A stretch of DNA of 64,000 nt from Sphingomonas sp. SORGH_AS_0879 (GCF_030819175.1 NZ_JAUTBJ010000002.1:2242001-2306000); one strand, 5' to 3'; numbered from the stretch's first letter, positions 45,463 to 55,020 are shown. Notes: generated from the letters alone by a model not told the origin. Numbers and translations are program-made.

Positions 45463-45894
45463 TCAGGCGCGGGCGAACAGACGAAATCCGGCGGGCAGAC
45501 GGCCAGGCGATTTGCCGGTCCGCCGCTCCTCGATCGCCGCGATGGCACCCAGCAGTTCGCGCGAGCCATAGGGCTTCATCAGGATGCCCTCGGCCAGATC
45601 CTCCACCCCGTCCGGTGGCGTGCCGGTCAGGAACAGGACGGGGATGTCACGGGCGTGCGCGGCCCTGGCCACGTCGACGCCGCTGCCGTCCGCCAGCCGG
45701 ACATCCGCGAGCACCAGGTCGATGGCGGTGCCGCCCTCGATCAGGGTGACGGCCTTGCTGACCTGATCGACAGTGGCGACGATCTCATAATCGGCATCGA
45801 CTAGCACATGCTCGGTATCGAACGCGACCAGCGGTTCGTCCTCGACCACGAGCAGCTTGACCAGCTGCGGCTTTTTTCGCCCGAAGAATTTCAT
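45463..45894 (-). CDS. Stand-alone response regulator (receiver only)
   Basis: 143 residues from the ATG at 45894 (MKFFGRKKPQLVKLL). The receiver has the acidic pair in VVEDEPL, the phospho-acceptor Asp64 in VLADVRLADGSG, Thr90 in LFLTGTPPD, and Lys107 in ILMKPYGS. No output domain is present, so it may act by protein contact, as CheY-like proteins do. The ribosome site AGAGGG directly abuts the ATG. Its partner kinase is not in the window. Confidence 0.85.
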   Translation of the reverse strand: MKFFGRKKPQLVKLLVVEDEPLVAFDTEHVLVDADYEIVATVDQVSKAVTLIEGGTAIDLVLADVRLADGSGVDVARAAHARDIPVLFLTGTPPDGVEDLAEGILMKPYGSRELLGAIAAIEERRTGKSPGRLPAGFRLFARA

Positions 45895-46003
45895 CCCTCT
45901 ATCGGCCCGTCTTTCTTGCCCCACTCCTCGCCGTAACGCTTTGTCCAGCCGAAACGACGCAATTAATTTCCTTTGGCTCATACCCTATGTATCAGCGTCG
46001 ATC

Positions 46004-47404
46004 ATGACATCAGATCAACGTATCGCCAAGCTGCTGGCCCGGGCCGGTGTCGCATCGCGTCGAGAGGTCGAGCGGATGATCGCCGAGGGGCGGATCGCTC
46101 TGAACGGCACGGTCATCGACACGCCCGCGACCCTGCTTTCCTCGCTCGATGGCGTCACGGTGGACGGCGACCCCGTCGCCGCGCCCGAGCCGACCCGGCT
46201 GTTCCTGTTCAACAAGCCGACCGGGCTTCTCGTGACCGAGCGGGATCCGATGGGGCGGCCGACCATCTATGATCGGCTTCCCGCAGGATTGCCCCGGCTG
46301 GTGCCCGTCGGACGGCTGGACGTGAACACCGAAGGGTTGCTGCTGCTGACCACCGACGGCGGGTTCAAGCGCCAATTGGAACTGCCCGCGACCGGCGTGG
46401 AGCGAACCTATCGCGCGCGTGCCTATGGCGAGGTGAGCCAGGCGCAGCTCGAGGAGCTGATCCACGGCATCGAGATCGACGGCATCCGCTATGGCCAGAT
46501 CGACGCCAATCTGGAGCGGCGGACGGGCGCCAATGTCTGGATCGAGATGACGCTGCGTGAGGGCAAGAACCGCGAAGTCCGCCGCGTCCTCGAGCATCTG
46601 GGCCTGCAGGTCAGCCGGCTGATCCGACTGCGCTATGGCCCCTTCGTCCTCGAAGACCTGCCGGTCGGCGAAATCGGCGAGGTGAAGGGATCGGCGATCG
46701 TCGAGTTTCGCAGGACGCTGGAGGGCGGCATTCCCGCCGACGCCGTTCGTCCCACGCCACGCGCGGGCTTTCGTGCGCCGCCGACCCGGACGGCCCCGCC
46801 CCGCGCGCGCCCGGATCGTGACGATGGGGAGCGCCGCGATCGGACGTCCCGGCCCGCAGGCGCGGGCGGCGAGCGTCCCGCGCGTGACAGCCGGTTTGCC
46901 CCGAGCGAACGCCGTGGTGAGCGTCCGACCGGGCGGCCCACCTCTGGCGATCGGGCCAAGCCTTCCGCCAGCCGGGGAGCCGGGGTCCGTGAAGAGCGAG
47001 GCGAACGGCCCGCGCGCGGCGCCGGATCGCCGTCGGCGCGGCAAGACCGGTTCACGCCCCACAACCGTAGTGGCGAGCGCGGCAAGCCCTTCGCCAACCG
47101 CGCATCCGACGACCGCCCGCAGCGCGGCGAGCGTCCCGCACGCGGAAAGGGATCGCCATCTCCGCGACCGGACCGGTTCACGCCCAATGAGCGCGGCGGT
47201 GAGCGTCCGGCCGGGCGTCCCACCGGTGGCGACCGGGGCAAGCCCTTCGCCAAGCGTACGACCGACCAGCGCCCGGAACGCGGCGATCGGTCGGATCGCG
47301 GCGGCGCGTCCCCTTCGGCGCGGCCGGGTCGCCCCGCGCGTGACGGGCGGAGCAACAACCGACCGACCGGCGGACCTGGCGGTCGTCCGCGGGGAGGACG
47401 CTGA
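46004..47404 (+). CDS. rluB: rRNA pseudouridine synthase (RluB-like) with long disordered tail
   Basis: 466 residues from the ATG at 46004 (MTSDQRIAKL). Residues 1-240 are a normal RsuA/RluB enzyme with an S4 RNA-binding domain (KLLARAGVASRREVERMI), the catalytic Asp in GRLDVNTEGLLLLT, and REGKNREVRRVLEHLG. The last 220 residues are a repetitive Arg/Gly/Pro/Ser-rich tail; GERPA and RGKPFA, and SPSARxxRFTP-type units, recur. Such tails occur in other proteobacterial RluB proteins and may bind RNA. Exact rRNA target unproven. The stop overlaps rsmD (TGATG). Confidence 0.92.
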   Translation: MTSDQRIAKLLARAGVASRREVERMIAEGRIALNGTVIDTPATLLSSLDGVTVDGDPVAAPEPTRLFLFNKPTGLLVTERDPMGRPTIYDRLPAGLPRLVPVGRLDVNTEGLLLLTTDGGFKRQLELPATGVERTYRARAYGEVSQAQLEELIHGIEIDGIRYGQIDANLERRTGANVWIEMTLREGKNREVRRVLEHLGLQVSRLIRLRYGPFVLEDLPVGEIGEVKGSAIVEFRRTLEGGIPADAVRPTPRAGFRAPPTRTAPPRARPDRDDGERRDRTSRPAGAGGERPARDSRFAPSERRGERPTGRPTSGDRAKPSASRGAGVREERGERPARGAGSPSARQDRFTPHNRSGERGKPFANRASDDRPQRGERPARGKGSPSPRPDRFTPNERGGERPAGRPTGGDRGKPFAKRTTDQRPERGDRSDRGGASPSARPGRPARDGRSNNRPTGGPGGRPRGGR

Positions 47405-47940
47405 TGCGAGTCATTGCCGGACAATGGCGGGGCCGCCCGCTGGTGGCGCCGAAGGGCGACGTGACCCGACCGACCGCTGATCGGACACGGGAGGCGCTGT
47501 TCTCCATGCTGACCGCCCGGCTGGGTGATTTCGAGGGGCTGGCGGTCGGCGACTTCTTCGCGGGTTCGGGCGCGCTGGGAATCGAGGCGCTGTCGCGCGG
47601 GGCCGGTTCGTGCCTGTTCGTCGAGCAGGATCGCAGCGCGCTGGATGCTCTCCGCGCCAATCTCGACAAGCTGGGCGCCAAGGGCGACGTTCGCGCCGCC
47701 TCGGTCATGGCGCTGGGGCCCGCGCGCCAGCCACTCGACCTGATCCTGATGGACCCGCCCTATGGCACCGGTGCGGGCAGCGTGGCGCTCGACAAGCTGG
47801 CGCGGCTCGGCTGGGTCGGCGCGGGCACCTGGGTGAGCATCGAGACCGCCAAGCAGGAAGAGATCGAGGTCGCGGGCTTCACCGTCGATGCCTCACGCAT
47901 CCATGGCAAGGCGCGGCTGACCCTGTTGCGTCAGGCCTGA
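47404..47940 (+). CDS. rsmD: 16S rRNA (guanine966-N2)-methyltransferase RsmD
   Basis: 178 residues. It methylates G966 of 16S rRNA. The family start MRVIAGQWRGRPLVAPKGD is clear, with SAM-binding DFFAGSGALGIEALSRG and the catalytic motif LMDPPYGTG. It is coupled to rluB, so two rRNA modification enzymes share a transcript. Its end overlaps the convergent transporter gene by 10 bp. Confidence 0.95.
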   Translation: MRVIAGQWRGRPLVAPKGDVTRPTADRTREALFSMLTARLGDFEGLAVGDFFAGSGALGIEALSRGAGSCLFVEQDRSALDALRANLDKLGAKGDVRAASVMALGPARQPLDLILMDPPYGTGAGSVALDKLARLGWVGAGTWVSIETAKQEEIEVAGFTVDASRIHGKARLTLLRQA

Positions 47941-49202
47941 ACGGTCCTTCCGCGCATCACGGCAAGCCCGGCGAGGCTGAGCAGACCGGCGGCGACCAGA
48001 TAACCGCCGACCAAGTTCAGCCCGCCGCGCTCGGTCAGCGCCTGTGCGGCGATGGGCGCCAGCGCGCCGCCGATGATGCCGCCCAGATTGAACGTCATCG
48101 ACACGCCGGTATAGCGCACCCCCGCCGGGAACAAGGCGGGCAGCCATCCGCCGAGCGGCCCATAGGCGAAGCCCATGACGAACAAGGCCAGCGCCAGCCA
48201 GACGAACACGACGGCCAGGGACCCCGCGCCCAGCATCGGCCCCATGATCAGCCCGACGAGCACGCAACCGGCGAAACCGAGCGCCAGCATCATCGGCGCG
48301 CCGCGTCGATCGGCCATCACGCTGGAGATGATGACGCCCAGCGCCAGGAACAGGATCGCGACGAGCTGAACGCCCAGAAATCCTTCGCGTGGATAGCCCA
48401 GCACGGTCGTGCCGTAGCCGAGCGCGAAGGCGGTCGCGAGATAGAAGATCGCGAAGCACGCGACCACGCCCCCCGTCCCCGCCAGCAACGCGCGGCCATG
48501 ATCCTGCACCAGCGTGGCGAAGGGAATGCGGGGCAAGGCCTCGGTCCGCTTGGCCTCGGCGAAATCGGGTGTCTCGGTCAGGCGAAGCCGGACCCATAGC
48601 CCCAGGATCACCAGCACCGCGCTCGCCAGAAACGGCAGGCGCCAGCCCCAGGCGCGGAACTGCGCATCGGTCAGGATCAGGCCGAGCAGCAGGAAGAACC
48701 CGTTCGCCAGGATGAACCCCACCGGCGCACCCAGCGGCGGGAACATGCCCCAGGTGTTGCGGCGACCCGGCGGCGCATTCTCGACGGCGAGCAACGCCGC
48801 GCCGCCCCATTCTCCGCCCAGGCCAAGCCCCTGCCCCAACCGCGCCATGCAGAGCAGCAGAGGCGCGACCCATCCGGCCTGCGCATAGGTCGGGAGAAAG
48901 GCGATAGCGACCGTCGAACCGCCCATCAGCATCAGGCTGACCACCAGGGTCGACTTGCGCCCTACCCGGTCGCCGAAATGACCGAAGGCGATGGCACCAA
49001 CCGGACGCGCGACGAAGGCCAGGCCGAAACTGGCATAGGACAGCAGCAACTGCGCCGTCGCGGACGACGCCGGAAAGAATAGCGGGCCGAAGACCAGCGC
49101 CGCCGCCGTCGCATAGATATAGAAATCATAGAATTCGACCGCCGTACCGGTCAGGCTGGCCAGCAGGATATGACGGTGCGACGGGGGCGATGCTTGGGTC
49201 AT
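47931..49202 (-). CDS. MHS-family MFS transporter
   Basis: 423 residues with about 12 membrane helices. The N-terminus SLTGTAVEFYDFYIYATAAA and the loop GHFGDRVGRKSTLVVSLMLM are hallmarks of metabolite:H+ symporters (ProP, KgtP, ShiA group); GQGLGLGGEWGGAALLAVE is the third motif. Typical substrates are organic acids or osmolytes, but this one is not identifiable. It ends convergently with rsmD. Confidence 0.9.
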   Translation of the reverse strand: MTQASPPSHRHILLASLTGTAVEFYDFYIYATAAALVFGPLFFPASSATAQLLLSYASFGLAFVARPVGAIAFGHFGDRVGRKSTLVVSLMLMGGSTVAIAFLPTYAQAGWVAPLLLCMARLGQGLGLGGEWGGAALLAVENAPPGRRNTWGMFPPLGAPVGFILANGFFLLLGLILTDAQFRAWGWRLPFLASAVLVILGLWVRLRLTETPDFAEAKRTEALPRIPFATLVQDHGRALLAGTGGVVACFAIFYLATAFALGYGTTVLGYPREGFLGVQLVAILFLALGVIISSVMADRRGAPMMLALGFAGCVLVGLIMGPMLGAGSLAVVFVWLALALFVMGFAYGPLGGWLPALFPAGVRYTGVSMTFNLGGIIGGALAPIAAQALTERGGLNLVGGYLVAAGLLSLAGLAVMRGRTVQA

Positions 49203-49283
49203 GCATCGCCCGTGCAGAAGCGGAACGGTTCCGTAAAGACCTATCCGGTCAAAATCGCCCGGATCGCGGGGCTCATCGCCGAT

Positions 49284-50924
49284 TTAACGGCTCAGCACGC
49301 CCGCCAGCCCCAGCATCATCCAGTATAGCAGGCCCGACAGCAGCATCGCGGCGGGCAGCGTCAGGACCCAGGCGAGCACCATGTTGCGGATCGTCCGCAC
49401 CTGAAGCCCCGCACCGTTCGCGACCGAGGCGCCCGCCACGCCCGAGGTCAGGATATGGGTGGTCGAGACGGGGCGGCCCATGAACTCCGCCATCAGAATG
49501 GTCGCCGCGGTCGTCAGTTCGGCGGCGGCTCCCATGCCATAGGTCAGATGGGTCTTGCCGATCCGCTCGCCGACCGTGACCACGATCCGCTTCCACCCGA
49601 CCATCGTGCCCAGGCCCAGCGCCAGCGCGACCGTTACCTTCACCCATAGCGGGATATAGCGGGTGCCGCGCTCCAGTTCCTTGGCATAGCCGTCAAGCGA
49701 CTCGATCTCGGTCGCGGTGAAGCGGCTCTTCGCCCCTTCGCTCTTGGTGATCATCCGCGTGGTATCGAGGACCAAATACATGTCGTTGCGCAGATTGGGC
49801 ACGACGGCGGCCGGCACGCGGCTGAGCGCACCATAATTGCCGATCCGGTCGCCAATATCGCGGGAGAGAATGGCAAGGCCGGTATAGACTTCGGGTTTGT
49901 CGACCGCCTTCGCACGAACACCGGCGACGACCGCCGCGCGCGCCTGGTCGATCGAGGGGTTCGTGCCCGCACCATGCGCGGCATAGGCGGCAGAGGCGAC
50001 CTGCGCACTCCGCACGAAGGCGGGCATGGCGCTCTCCGGCAAGGTGCGGTTCAACGCATAGGCCGTCGGCGCGCAGCCGATGAGGATCAGCATGATGAGC
50101 CCCATGCCCTTCTGCCCGTCATTCCCGCCATGCGCGAAGCTGACCGCCGTGCAGGTGAAGATCAGCAGCGCACGGATGCCGCGCGGCGGCGGGGCGTTCC
50201 CCTCCGGCTCCCGATACAGGCGGTCGTTGCGAAGGAAACGCTTCATCACCAGCAACAGCAGCAGTGCACCTGCAAAGCCGATCAGCGGGCTGAACAACAG
50301 GGCCGACAGCACCTTCTGCACCTGAGCCATGTCCACGCCCGACGTGCCGGGAATATCGGACAATAGCTGGTTGGCGAGGCCCACGCCCAGGATCGATCCG
50401 ATCAGCGCATGGCTGGACGAATTGGGCAGGCCGACCGCCCAGGTGGCCAGGTTCCACAGCACTGCCGCCAGCAGCAGCGCGAAGATCATCGCGAAGCCCG
50501 CTCCCGATCCGACATGGAGCATCAGATCGATCGGCAACAGCGTGATGATCGAATAGGCGACCGCCCCGGTCGAGAAGAGGACCCCGAGGAAATTGAAGAA
50601 ACCCGACCAGACGACCGCCAGCGGCGCGGGCATGGAATGGGTATAGATCACCGTCGCCACGGCGTTGGCGGTGTCGTGAAACCCGTTCACGAACTCGAAC
50701 CCCAGCGCGATCAGCAGCGCCAGGCCGAGAAAGGCGAAGACGCCGATCGCCATCGGCTCGCCGACCCGGGCGGTATCGACGAGGATGCTATAGCCAGCGT
50801 AGCCGAGGCCGCCGACCAGCAGCCCGGCGAATATCCAGCGCCCCATGGGATGGAGTCCGGCATCGAGGCGCGGTCCGCGAGCGCGGGATTCGGATTGGCC
50901 ACCGGCGAGCGCAAAACTTGTCAT
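49284..50924 (-). CDS. pitA: Low-affinity inorganic phosphate transporter, PiT family
   Basis: 546 residues with about 10 membrane helices. The PiT signatures are the two inverted copies GFEFVNGFHDTANAVATVIY near residue 75 and FTCTAVSFAHGGNDGQKGMG, plus GLPNSSSHALIGS and PVSTTHILTSGVAG. A soluble central loop of about 130 residues (roughly 300-430) is larger than in short PiT proteins. It moves phosphate, probably with protons or as metal-phosphate. Confidence 0.94.
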   Translation of the reverse strand: MTSFALAGGQSESRARGPRLDAGLHPMGRWIFAGLLVGGLGYAGYSILVDTARVGEPMAIGVFAFLGLALLIALGFEFVNGFHDTANAVATVIYTHSMPAPLAVVWSGFFNFLGVLFSTGAVAYSIITLLPIDLMLHVGSGAGFAMIFALLLAAVLWNLATWAVGLPNSSSHALIGSILGVGLANQLLSDIPGTSGVDMAQVQKVLSALLFSPLIGFAGALLLLLVMKRFLRNDRLYREPEGNAPPPRGIRALLIFTCTAVSFAHGGNDGQKGMGLIMLILIGCAPTAYALNRTLPESAMPAFVRSAQVASAAYAAHGAGTNPSIDQARAAVVAGVRAKAVDKPEVYTGLAILSRDIGDRIGNYGALSRVPAAVVPNLRNDMYLVLDTTRMITKSEGAKSRFTATEIESLDGYAKELERGTRYIPLWVKVTVALALGLGTMVGWKRIVVTVGERIGKTHLTYGMGAAAELTTAATILMAEFMGRPVSTTHILTSGVAGASVANGAGLQVRTIRNMVLAWVLTLPAAMLLSGLLYWMMLGLAGVLSR

Positions 50925-51004
50925 GACGATACTGCGTTGCGCCCCCGAAGTGACACTTTGATGACGACGACCGCTATCGATTTCGGTCTGTCCCGCAAAG
51001 AAAC

Positions 51005-51037
51005 ACGACCGGGCGAGACGACGCGTCGCCCGGTCGT
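51005..51037 (-). terminator. Intrinsic terminator downstream of the UrcA gene
   Basis: A perfect 12-bp stem, ACGACCGGGCGA at 51005-51016 and TCGCCCGGTCGT at 51026-51037, with a 9-nt loop. Reading the minus strand it is followed by GTTTCTTT. It lies 15 bp after the UrcA stop codon. Confidence 0.7.
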
Positions 51038-51052
51038 CGGTTTCCTATGATC

Positions 51053-51358
51053 CTATTGATTGCTGGCGAGCGCGACCGGGGCCTGCGTCGTCAGCGCGGC
51101 GACCTTGATCGCGGCATCGGCGCGCATTTCCTTGCGGCACCGTGCCACGTCGGCGTTGATGATTAGGTCGGTGGTCATCGGACCGCAGGCGAGGCTCGTG
51201 GCATGACGGATACGAGCGTCCAGCATCGTGCGGTGATCCGCCCGACGCAGATCGAGATCGGCACGGGCGATAGCGGCGGTGACGGTCTGGCGCTCCGCTG
51301 CCTGGACGGAAGGCGCGAAAACAACGGCCGCCAAGGCGACCGCGCAGAGATTCTTCAT
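51053..51358 (-). CDS. UrcA-family secreted protein
   Basis: 101 residues from the ATG at 51358, with AGGAG nine bases upstream. A signal peptide (MKNLCAVALAAVVFAPSVQA) precedes a short helical protein with two cysteines (SLACGPM and ARCRKEMR), which likely form a disulfide. This is the UrcA pattern common in sphingomonads. The function is unknown. A strong terminator lies immediately downstream. Confidence 0.85.
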   Translation of the reverse strand: MKNLCAVALAAVVFAPSVQAAERQTVTAAIARADLDLRRADHRTMLDARIRHATSLACGPMTTDLIINADVARCRKEMRADAAIKVAALTTQAPVALASNQ

Positions 51359-51572
51359 CAGTTTCAGCTCCTGCATCGGGTCATGCCCGTCACGGGTCCG
51401 TGGGTACATCCGAAGCACCCCGGTCCTCGTCGGCACGCAGCGCTTCCTAGGCGGGATGCGTGTAGCTTTCGCGTCTGGCGTGCGACGCCATGATGACGAT
51501 TGCACCCCGAGCCGCGCGAAACATATGCTGCCCGTGGTTGCCCCGGCTGCAAACGTTCCCTAACTGTTCGCG

Positions 51573-53864
51573 ATGACCGTTGCCTCTTCCGATCCCGCCG
51601 CGTCGCTGGCCGATTATCCCTATCTGCGGACGCTCAACCCGGCCCAGCGTGAAGCGGTGCTGACCACCGACGGCCCCGTGCTGGTGCTGGCGGGCGCGGG
51701 GACCGGCAAGACCGCGGCGCTGACCGCCCGGCTGGCGCATCTGCTCTATACGCGCAAGGCCTGGCCGTCGGAGATCCTGTCGGTGACCTTCACCAACAAG
51801 GCCGCCCGGGAAATGCGCGAACGTGTCGGGCGGCTGGTCGGCGATGCGGTGGAGGGGATGCCATGGCTTGGCACCTTCCATGCGATCGGTGCCAAGATGC
51901 TGCGCCGTCACGCCGAACTGGTCGGGCTACAATCCAACTTCACCATTCTGGACACCGACGATCAGCTCCGGCTGCTCAAGCAACTGATCATCGCGGCGGA
52001 TATCGACGAGAAGCGTTTTCCGGCGCGGGCGCTGGGCGGCCTGATCGACGAGTGGAAGAACAAGGGGCTGGTCCCCGGCGACATCGACGCGGGCGAGGCG
52101 GAACGCTACGCCAACGGACAGGGGGCCGATCTCTACCGGCAATATCAGGACCGGTTGCGCAGTGTGAACGCCTGCGACTTCGGCGACCTGCTGCTCCATA
52201 TGCTCACCATATTGAAGACGCATCGCGACGTGCTGGAGCATTATCAGCAGCGTTTCCGCTACATCATGGTGGACGAGTATCAGGACACCAACAGCGTCCA
52301 GTATCTGTGGCTGCGGTTGCTGGCCCAGGCACGCAAGAACATCGCGTGCGTCGGCGATGACGACCAGTCCATCTATTCGTGGCGCGGCGCGCAGGTGGAG
52401 AATATCCTGCGGTTCGAGCGGGACTTTCCCGGCGCGAAGGTCATTCGGCTGGAACAGAATTACCGCTCGACCCCGCATATCCTGGGTGCGGCGTCGGGGG
52501 TGATCGCGAATAATGGCGGAAGGCTGGGCAAGACGCTGTGGACCGAACTCGACGTCGGCGAGAAGGTGCGTGTGCTCGGCGTCTGGGACGGTCCCGAGGA
52601 AGCACGGCGCGTCGGCGAGGAGATCGAATCGGCGAAGCGCTCCGGCACCTCTTACGGCGATATCGCGATCCTCGTCCGTGCCTCGCACCAGACCCGCGAA
52701 TTCGAGGACCGGTTCATTGCGATCGGCCTGCCCTATCGGATCGTCGGCGGCTTCCGCTTCTACGAGCGCGCCGAAATCCGCGATGCGCTCGCCTATCTGC
52801 GCATCGTCAACCAGCCATCTGACGATCTGGCGTTCGAGCGGATCGTCAACGTTCCCAAGCGGGGACTGGGCGACAAGGCGCTGGCGAAGATCCACCAATT
52901 GGCGCGGGCGGAGGGGTTACCGCTGACCATCGCATCGGCGCGCATCCTCGATACCGATGAACTGACCCCGCAGGCGCGGCGGAGCCTGGGCAATCTGATC
53001 GGCGATATCGCCCGCTGGCGCGACATGGCGCGCGACCTCGCCCATCCCGAACTGGCGCGGCAGATGCTGGACGAGAGCGGCTATACCGCCATGTACCAGA
53101 ACGAGAAGTCGGCCGAGGCCGCCGGGCGGCTGGAGAACCTGTCCGAACTCGTCCGCGCAATGGAGGATTACGAGTCGCTCGGCGCGTTCCTGGAGCATGT
53201 CTCACTGGTAATGGACCGCGATGGCGACCAGCGCGAGCCCGAGGTGACGATCATGACGATCCACGCCGCCAAGGGGCTGGAGTTCGACACGGTGTTCCTG
53301 GCCGGATGGGAGGAAGGACTGTTCCCCTCGCAACGCGCGATCGACGAGGGCGGTACGCGCAGCCTGGAGGAGGAGCGCCGCCTGGCCTATGTCGCCATCA
53401 CCCGGGCGCGGCGCAAGGCGGTCATCCTCCACGCCGCCAACCGCCGCATCTATGGTCAATGGACCTCCAGCCTGCCCAGCCGCTTCGTCGGCGAATTGCC
53501 GCCTGAGCATATCGACAGCGAGACGAGCATGACCGGCGGCGAAAGCCTGTGGCGCGCCAACTGGTCCGAACATGCCGACCCCTTCGCCGATGTCGGTCGC
53601 GGCACCGGACGGGGGCCGGGATGGCAGCGTGCGGCGAACAGCCAGAACTCACTCCAGGGTCGCCCCGCCCGCGTGGTCGAGTCGCGTGCGCCGTCCGTGG
53701 GCCTGGGCCAGAAGGGGCGTGACGACCTGAGCCTGGGAGAACGGGTGTTCCACCAGAAATTCGGCTATGGTCAGATCGCGGCGATCGAGGGCAATAAGCT
53801 GGAGATCGACTTCGAACAGGCGGGTCGCAAGCGGGTGATGGACAGTTTCGTCACCAAGGGGTGA
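51573..53864 (+). CDS. UvrD/PcrA-type DNA helicase
   Basis: 763 residues. A superfamily 1A 3'-5' helicase acting in nucleotide-excision and mismatch repair or at replication conflicts. Motifs: Walker A LAGAGTGKTAAL (I), SVTFTNKAAREM (Ia), VDEYQDTNSVQ (II), GDDDQSIYSWRGA (III), LEQNYRST (IV), TIHAAKGLEFDTVFLAG (V), and YVAITRARR (VI). The C-terminal Tudor-like domain (FGYGQIAAIEGNKLEIDFE) binds RNA polymerase in PcrA/UvrD. The order and spacing are normal. Confidence 0.96.
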   Translation: MTVASSDPAASLADYPYLRTLNPAQREAVLTTDGPVLVLAGAGTGKTAALTARLAHLLYTRKAWPSEILSVTFTNKAAREMRERVGRLVGDAVEGMPWLGTFHAIGAKMLRRHAELVGLQSNFTILDTDDQLRLLKQLIIAADIDEKRFPARALGGLIDEWKNKGLVPGDIDAGEAERYANGQGADLYRQYQDRLRSVNACDFGDLLLHMLTILKTHRDVLEHYQQRFRYIMVDEYQDTNSVQYLWLRLLAQARKNIACVGDDDQSIYSWRGAQVENILRFERDFPGAKVIRLEQNYRSTPHILGAASGVIANNGGRLGKTLWTELDVGEKVRVLGVWDGPEEARRVGEEIESAKRSGTSYGDIAILVRASHQTREFEDRFIAIGLPYRIVGGFRFYERAEIRDALAYLRIVNQPSDDLAFERIVNVPKRGLGDKALAKIHQLARAEGLPLTIASARILDTDELTPQARRSLGNLIGDIARWRDMARDLAHPELARQMLDESGYTAMYQNEKSAEAAGRLENLSELVRAMEDYESLGAFLEHVSLVMDRDGDQREPEVTIMTIHAAKGLEFDTVFLAGWEEGLFPSQRAIDEGGTRSLEEERRLAYVAITRARRKAVILHAANRRIYGQWTSSLPSRFVGELPPEHIDSETSMTGGESLWRANWSEHADPFADVGRGTGRGPGWQRAANSQNSLQGRPARVVESRAPSVGLGQKGRDDLSLGERVFHQKFGYGQIAAIEGNKLEIDFEQAGRKRVMDSFVTKG

Positions 53865-53884
53865 TGCACCCCCGACGCCGTTCA

Positions 53885-53909
53885 GGAACCATATCAATTC
53901 GGGTCCGTA
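53885..53909 (+). promoter_or_regulatory. Weak EcfG-type promoter match
   Basis: GGAAC at 53885-53889, a 16-bp spacer, then CGTA at 53906-53909, one base off the GGAAC-N16/17-CGTT consensus of the alphaproteobacterial general-stress sigma factor. It is 43 bp upstream of the glycine-zipper gene. Confidence 0.35.
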
Positions 53910-53952
53910 TCGGTCGCATGGCCCGATTGTCCGGGCATGGAGGATAGGATCG

Positions 53953-54516
53953 ATGGGCTTTCGTCGTCTGGCCATCGCAGCAATCTCGACCGCCGTCGTC
54001 GTCACGGCCGTTCCCGCCACCGCGCAATCCGCCGCCGACGATGCGCGGTTCCGCGCGGCGCAGGCGCGGTTCGACCGGGAATATCAAATCTATCGGCAGG
54101 AGGTGGACCTGTATCAGTCCCGCCGCGACCGGGGCGGATATGACGATGGCGACTATCGCCCCGCTCCGCCGCCGCCCGGAGGCCCCGGCGGATATCGCGT
54201 CGCCCCGCCGCGTCCCGCCGATGGCTATGACGGCAATGGCGAGCCCTATTATGATCCGGTCGGCGACTATCGCGACGGCCCGCAATATCGGGAGCGCGTG
54301 CTCCAGCCGCAGGACCGCGTCTATGCCGGAACCGATGGCCGCTATTATTGCCGCCGTTCGGACGGGACGACCGGCCTGATCATCGGCGGTGCGGCCGGTG
54401 GTATCCTCGGCAATCTGGTCGGTGGTCGCAGCAGCACGATCGCGACGCTGCTGGGTGCTGCGGGCGGCGCGCTGGCCGGTCGTTCGATCGACCAGAACCA
54501 GGTCCGCTGTCGCTGA
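53953..54516 (+). CDS. Glycine-zipper 2TM-domain secreted protein
   Basis: 187 residues. A signal peptide (ending VPATAQS) is followed by a charged Tyr/Asp/Gly/Pro-rich middle (QEVDLYQSRRDRGGYDDGDY). The C-terminal glycine zipper is TGLIIGGAAGGILGNLVGG and LLGAAGGALAGRSID, the pattern of RcnB/Rick_17kDa-like outer-membrane or periplasmic proteins. The exact role is unknown; such proteins are often induced by envelope stress. Confidence 0.85.
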   Translation: MGFRRLAIAAISTAVVVTAVPATAQSAADDARFRAAQARFDREYQIYRQEVDLYQSRRDRGGYDDGDYRPAPPPPGGPGGYRVAPPRPADGYDGNGEPYYDPVGDYRDGPQYRERVLQPQDRVYAGTDGRYYCRRSDGTTGLIIGGAAGGILGNLVGGRSSTIATLLGAAGGALAGRSIDQNQVRCR

Positions 54517-54523
54517 CGGGACC

Positions 54524-54555
54524 GGTGCCGCGCTCCGTCTTCGGAGCGCGGCACC
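54524..54555. terminator. Strong hairpin downstream of the glycine-zipper gene
   Basis: A perfect 14-bp stem, GGTGCCGCGCTCCG at 54524-54537 and CGGAGCGCGGCACC at 54542-54555, with a TCTT tetraloop. No U-run follows in either direction, so it is a terminator by position between convergent genes. Confidence 0.6.
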
Positions 54556-54567
54556 ATCCGAATGAGG

Positions 54568-54918
54568 TCAGGCCGGCTCGACCATCATGAGAGCGGCATT
54601 CTGATACTTTTCCGCCTCACGCTCGAACAGCGAACTGGCGGCGAAGCGACGCGGCGTCAGACGTAGAGAACCCAGGCCCGCCAGCTTGAACGTCCCCATC
54701 TTCTCCTCGCGCGGCGGCTTGCCATCGCGCTCGATCGTCGTCGCATCGACGTAAAGTTCGTCGTGGCGGGTGAAGATCACGTGCGGCGCCAGCACCACCT
54801 CGCCGCGATTGTACAAGGCAGACACTGCCTGCATCTTGACGATCGCTTCGAAGATGATGGCCGGAGCGCCAGCCGCCGGCTCAGCCGGACGGCGCTCGGT
54901 CGTCGTCATATCGGTCAT
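54568..54918 (-). CDS. WYL-like sphingomonad conserved hypothetical
   Basis: 116 residues from the ATG at 54918; ATG 54909 and 54945 are alternatives. The core (IIFEAIVKMQAVSALYNRGE, VVLAPHVIFTRHDELYVDAT, FKLAGLGSLRLTPRRF) looks like an isolated WYL-type ligand-sensing fold without its usual DNA-binding domain. That reading is by pattern only. It converges with the glycine-zipper gene across the strong hairpin. Confidence 0.6.
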   Translation of the reverse strand: MTDMTTTERRPAEPAAGAPAIIFEAIVKMQAVSALYNRGEVVLAPHVIFTRHDELYVDATTIERDGKPPREEKMGTFKLAGLGSLRLTPRRFAASSLFEREAEKYQNAALMMVEPA

Positions 54919-55020
54919 GCCCTGCATTTGCCCATCCTGCCGCAATGCAGCAAGAAGATTATTGCCGCATACGTCATACGGGAAGCAACCGAGCGGCGCT
55001 ACCCGCCCGGCCTTCCGACC

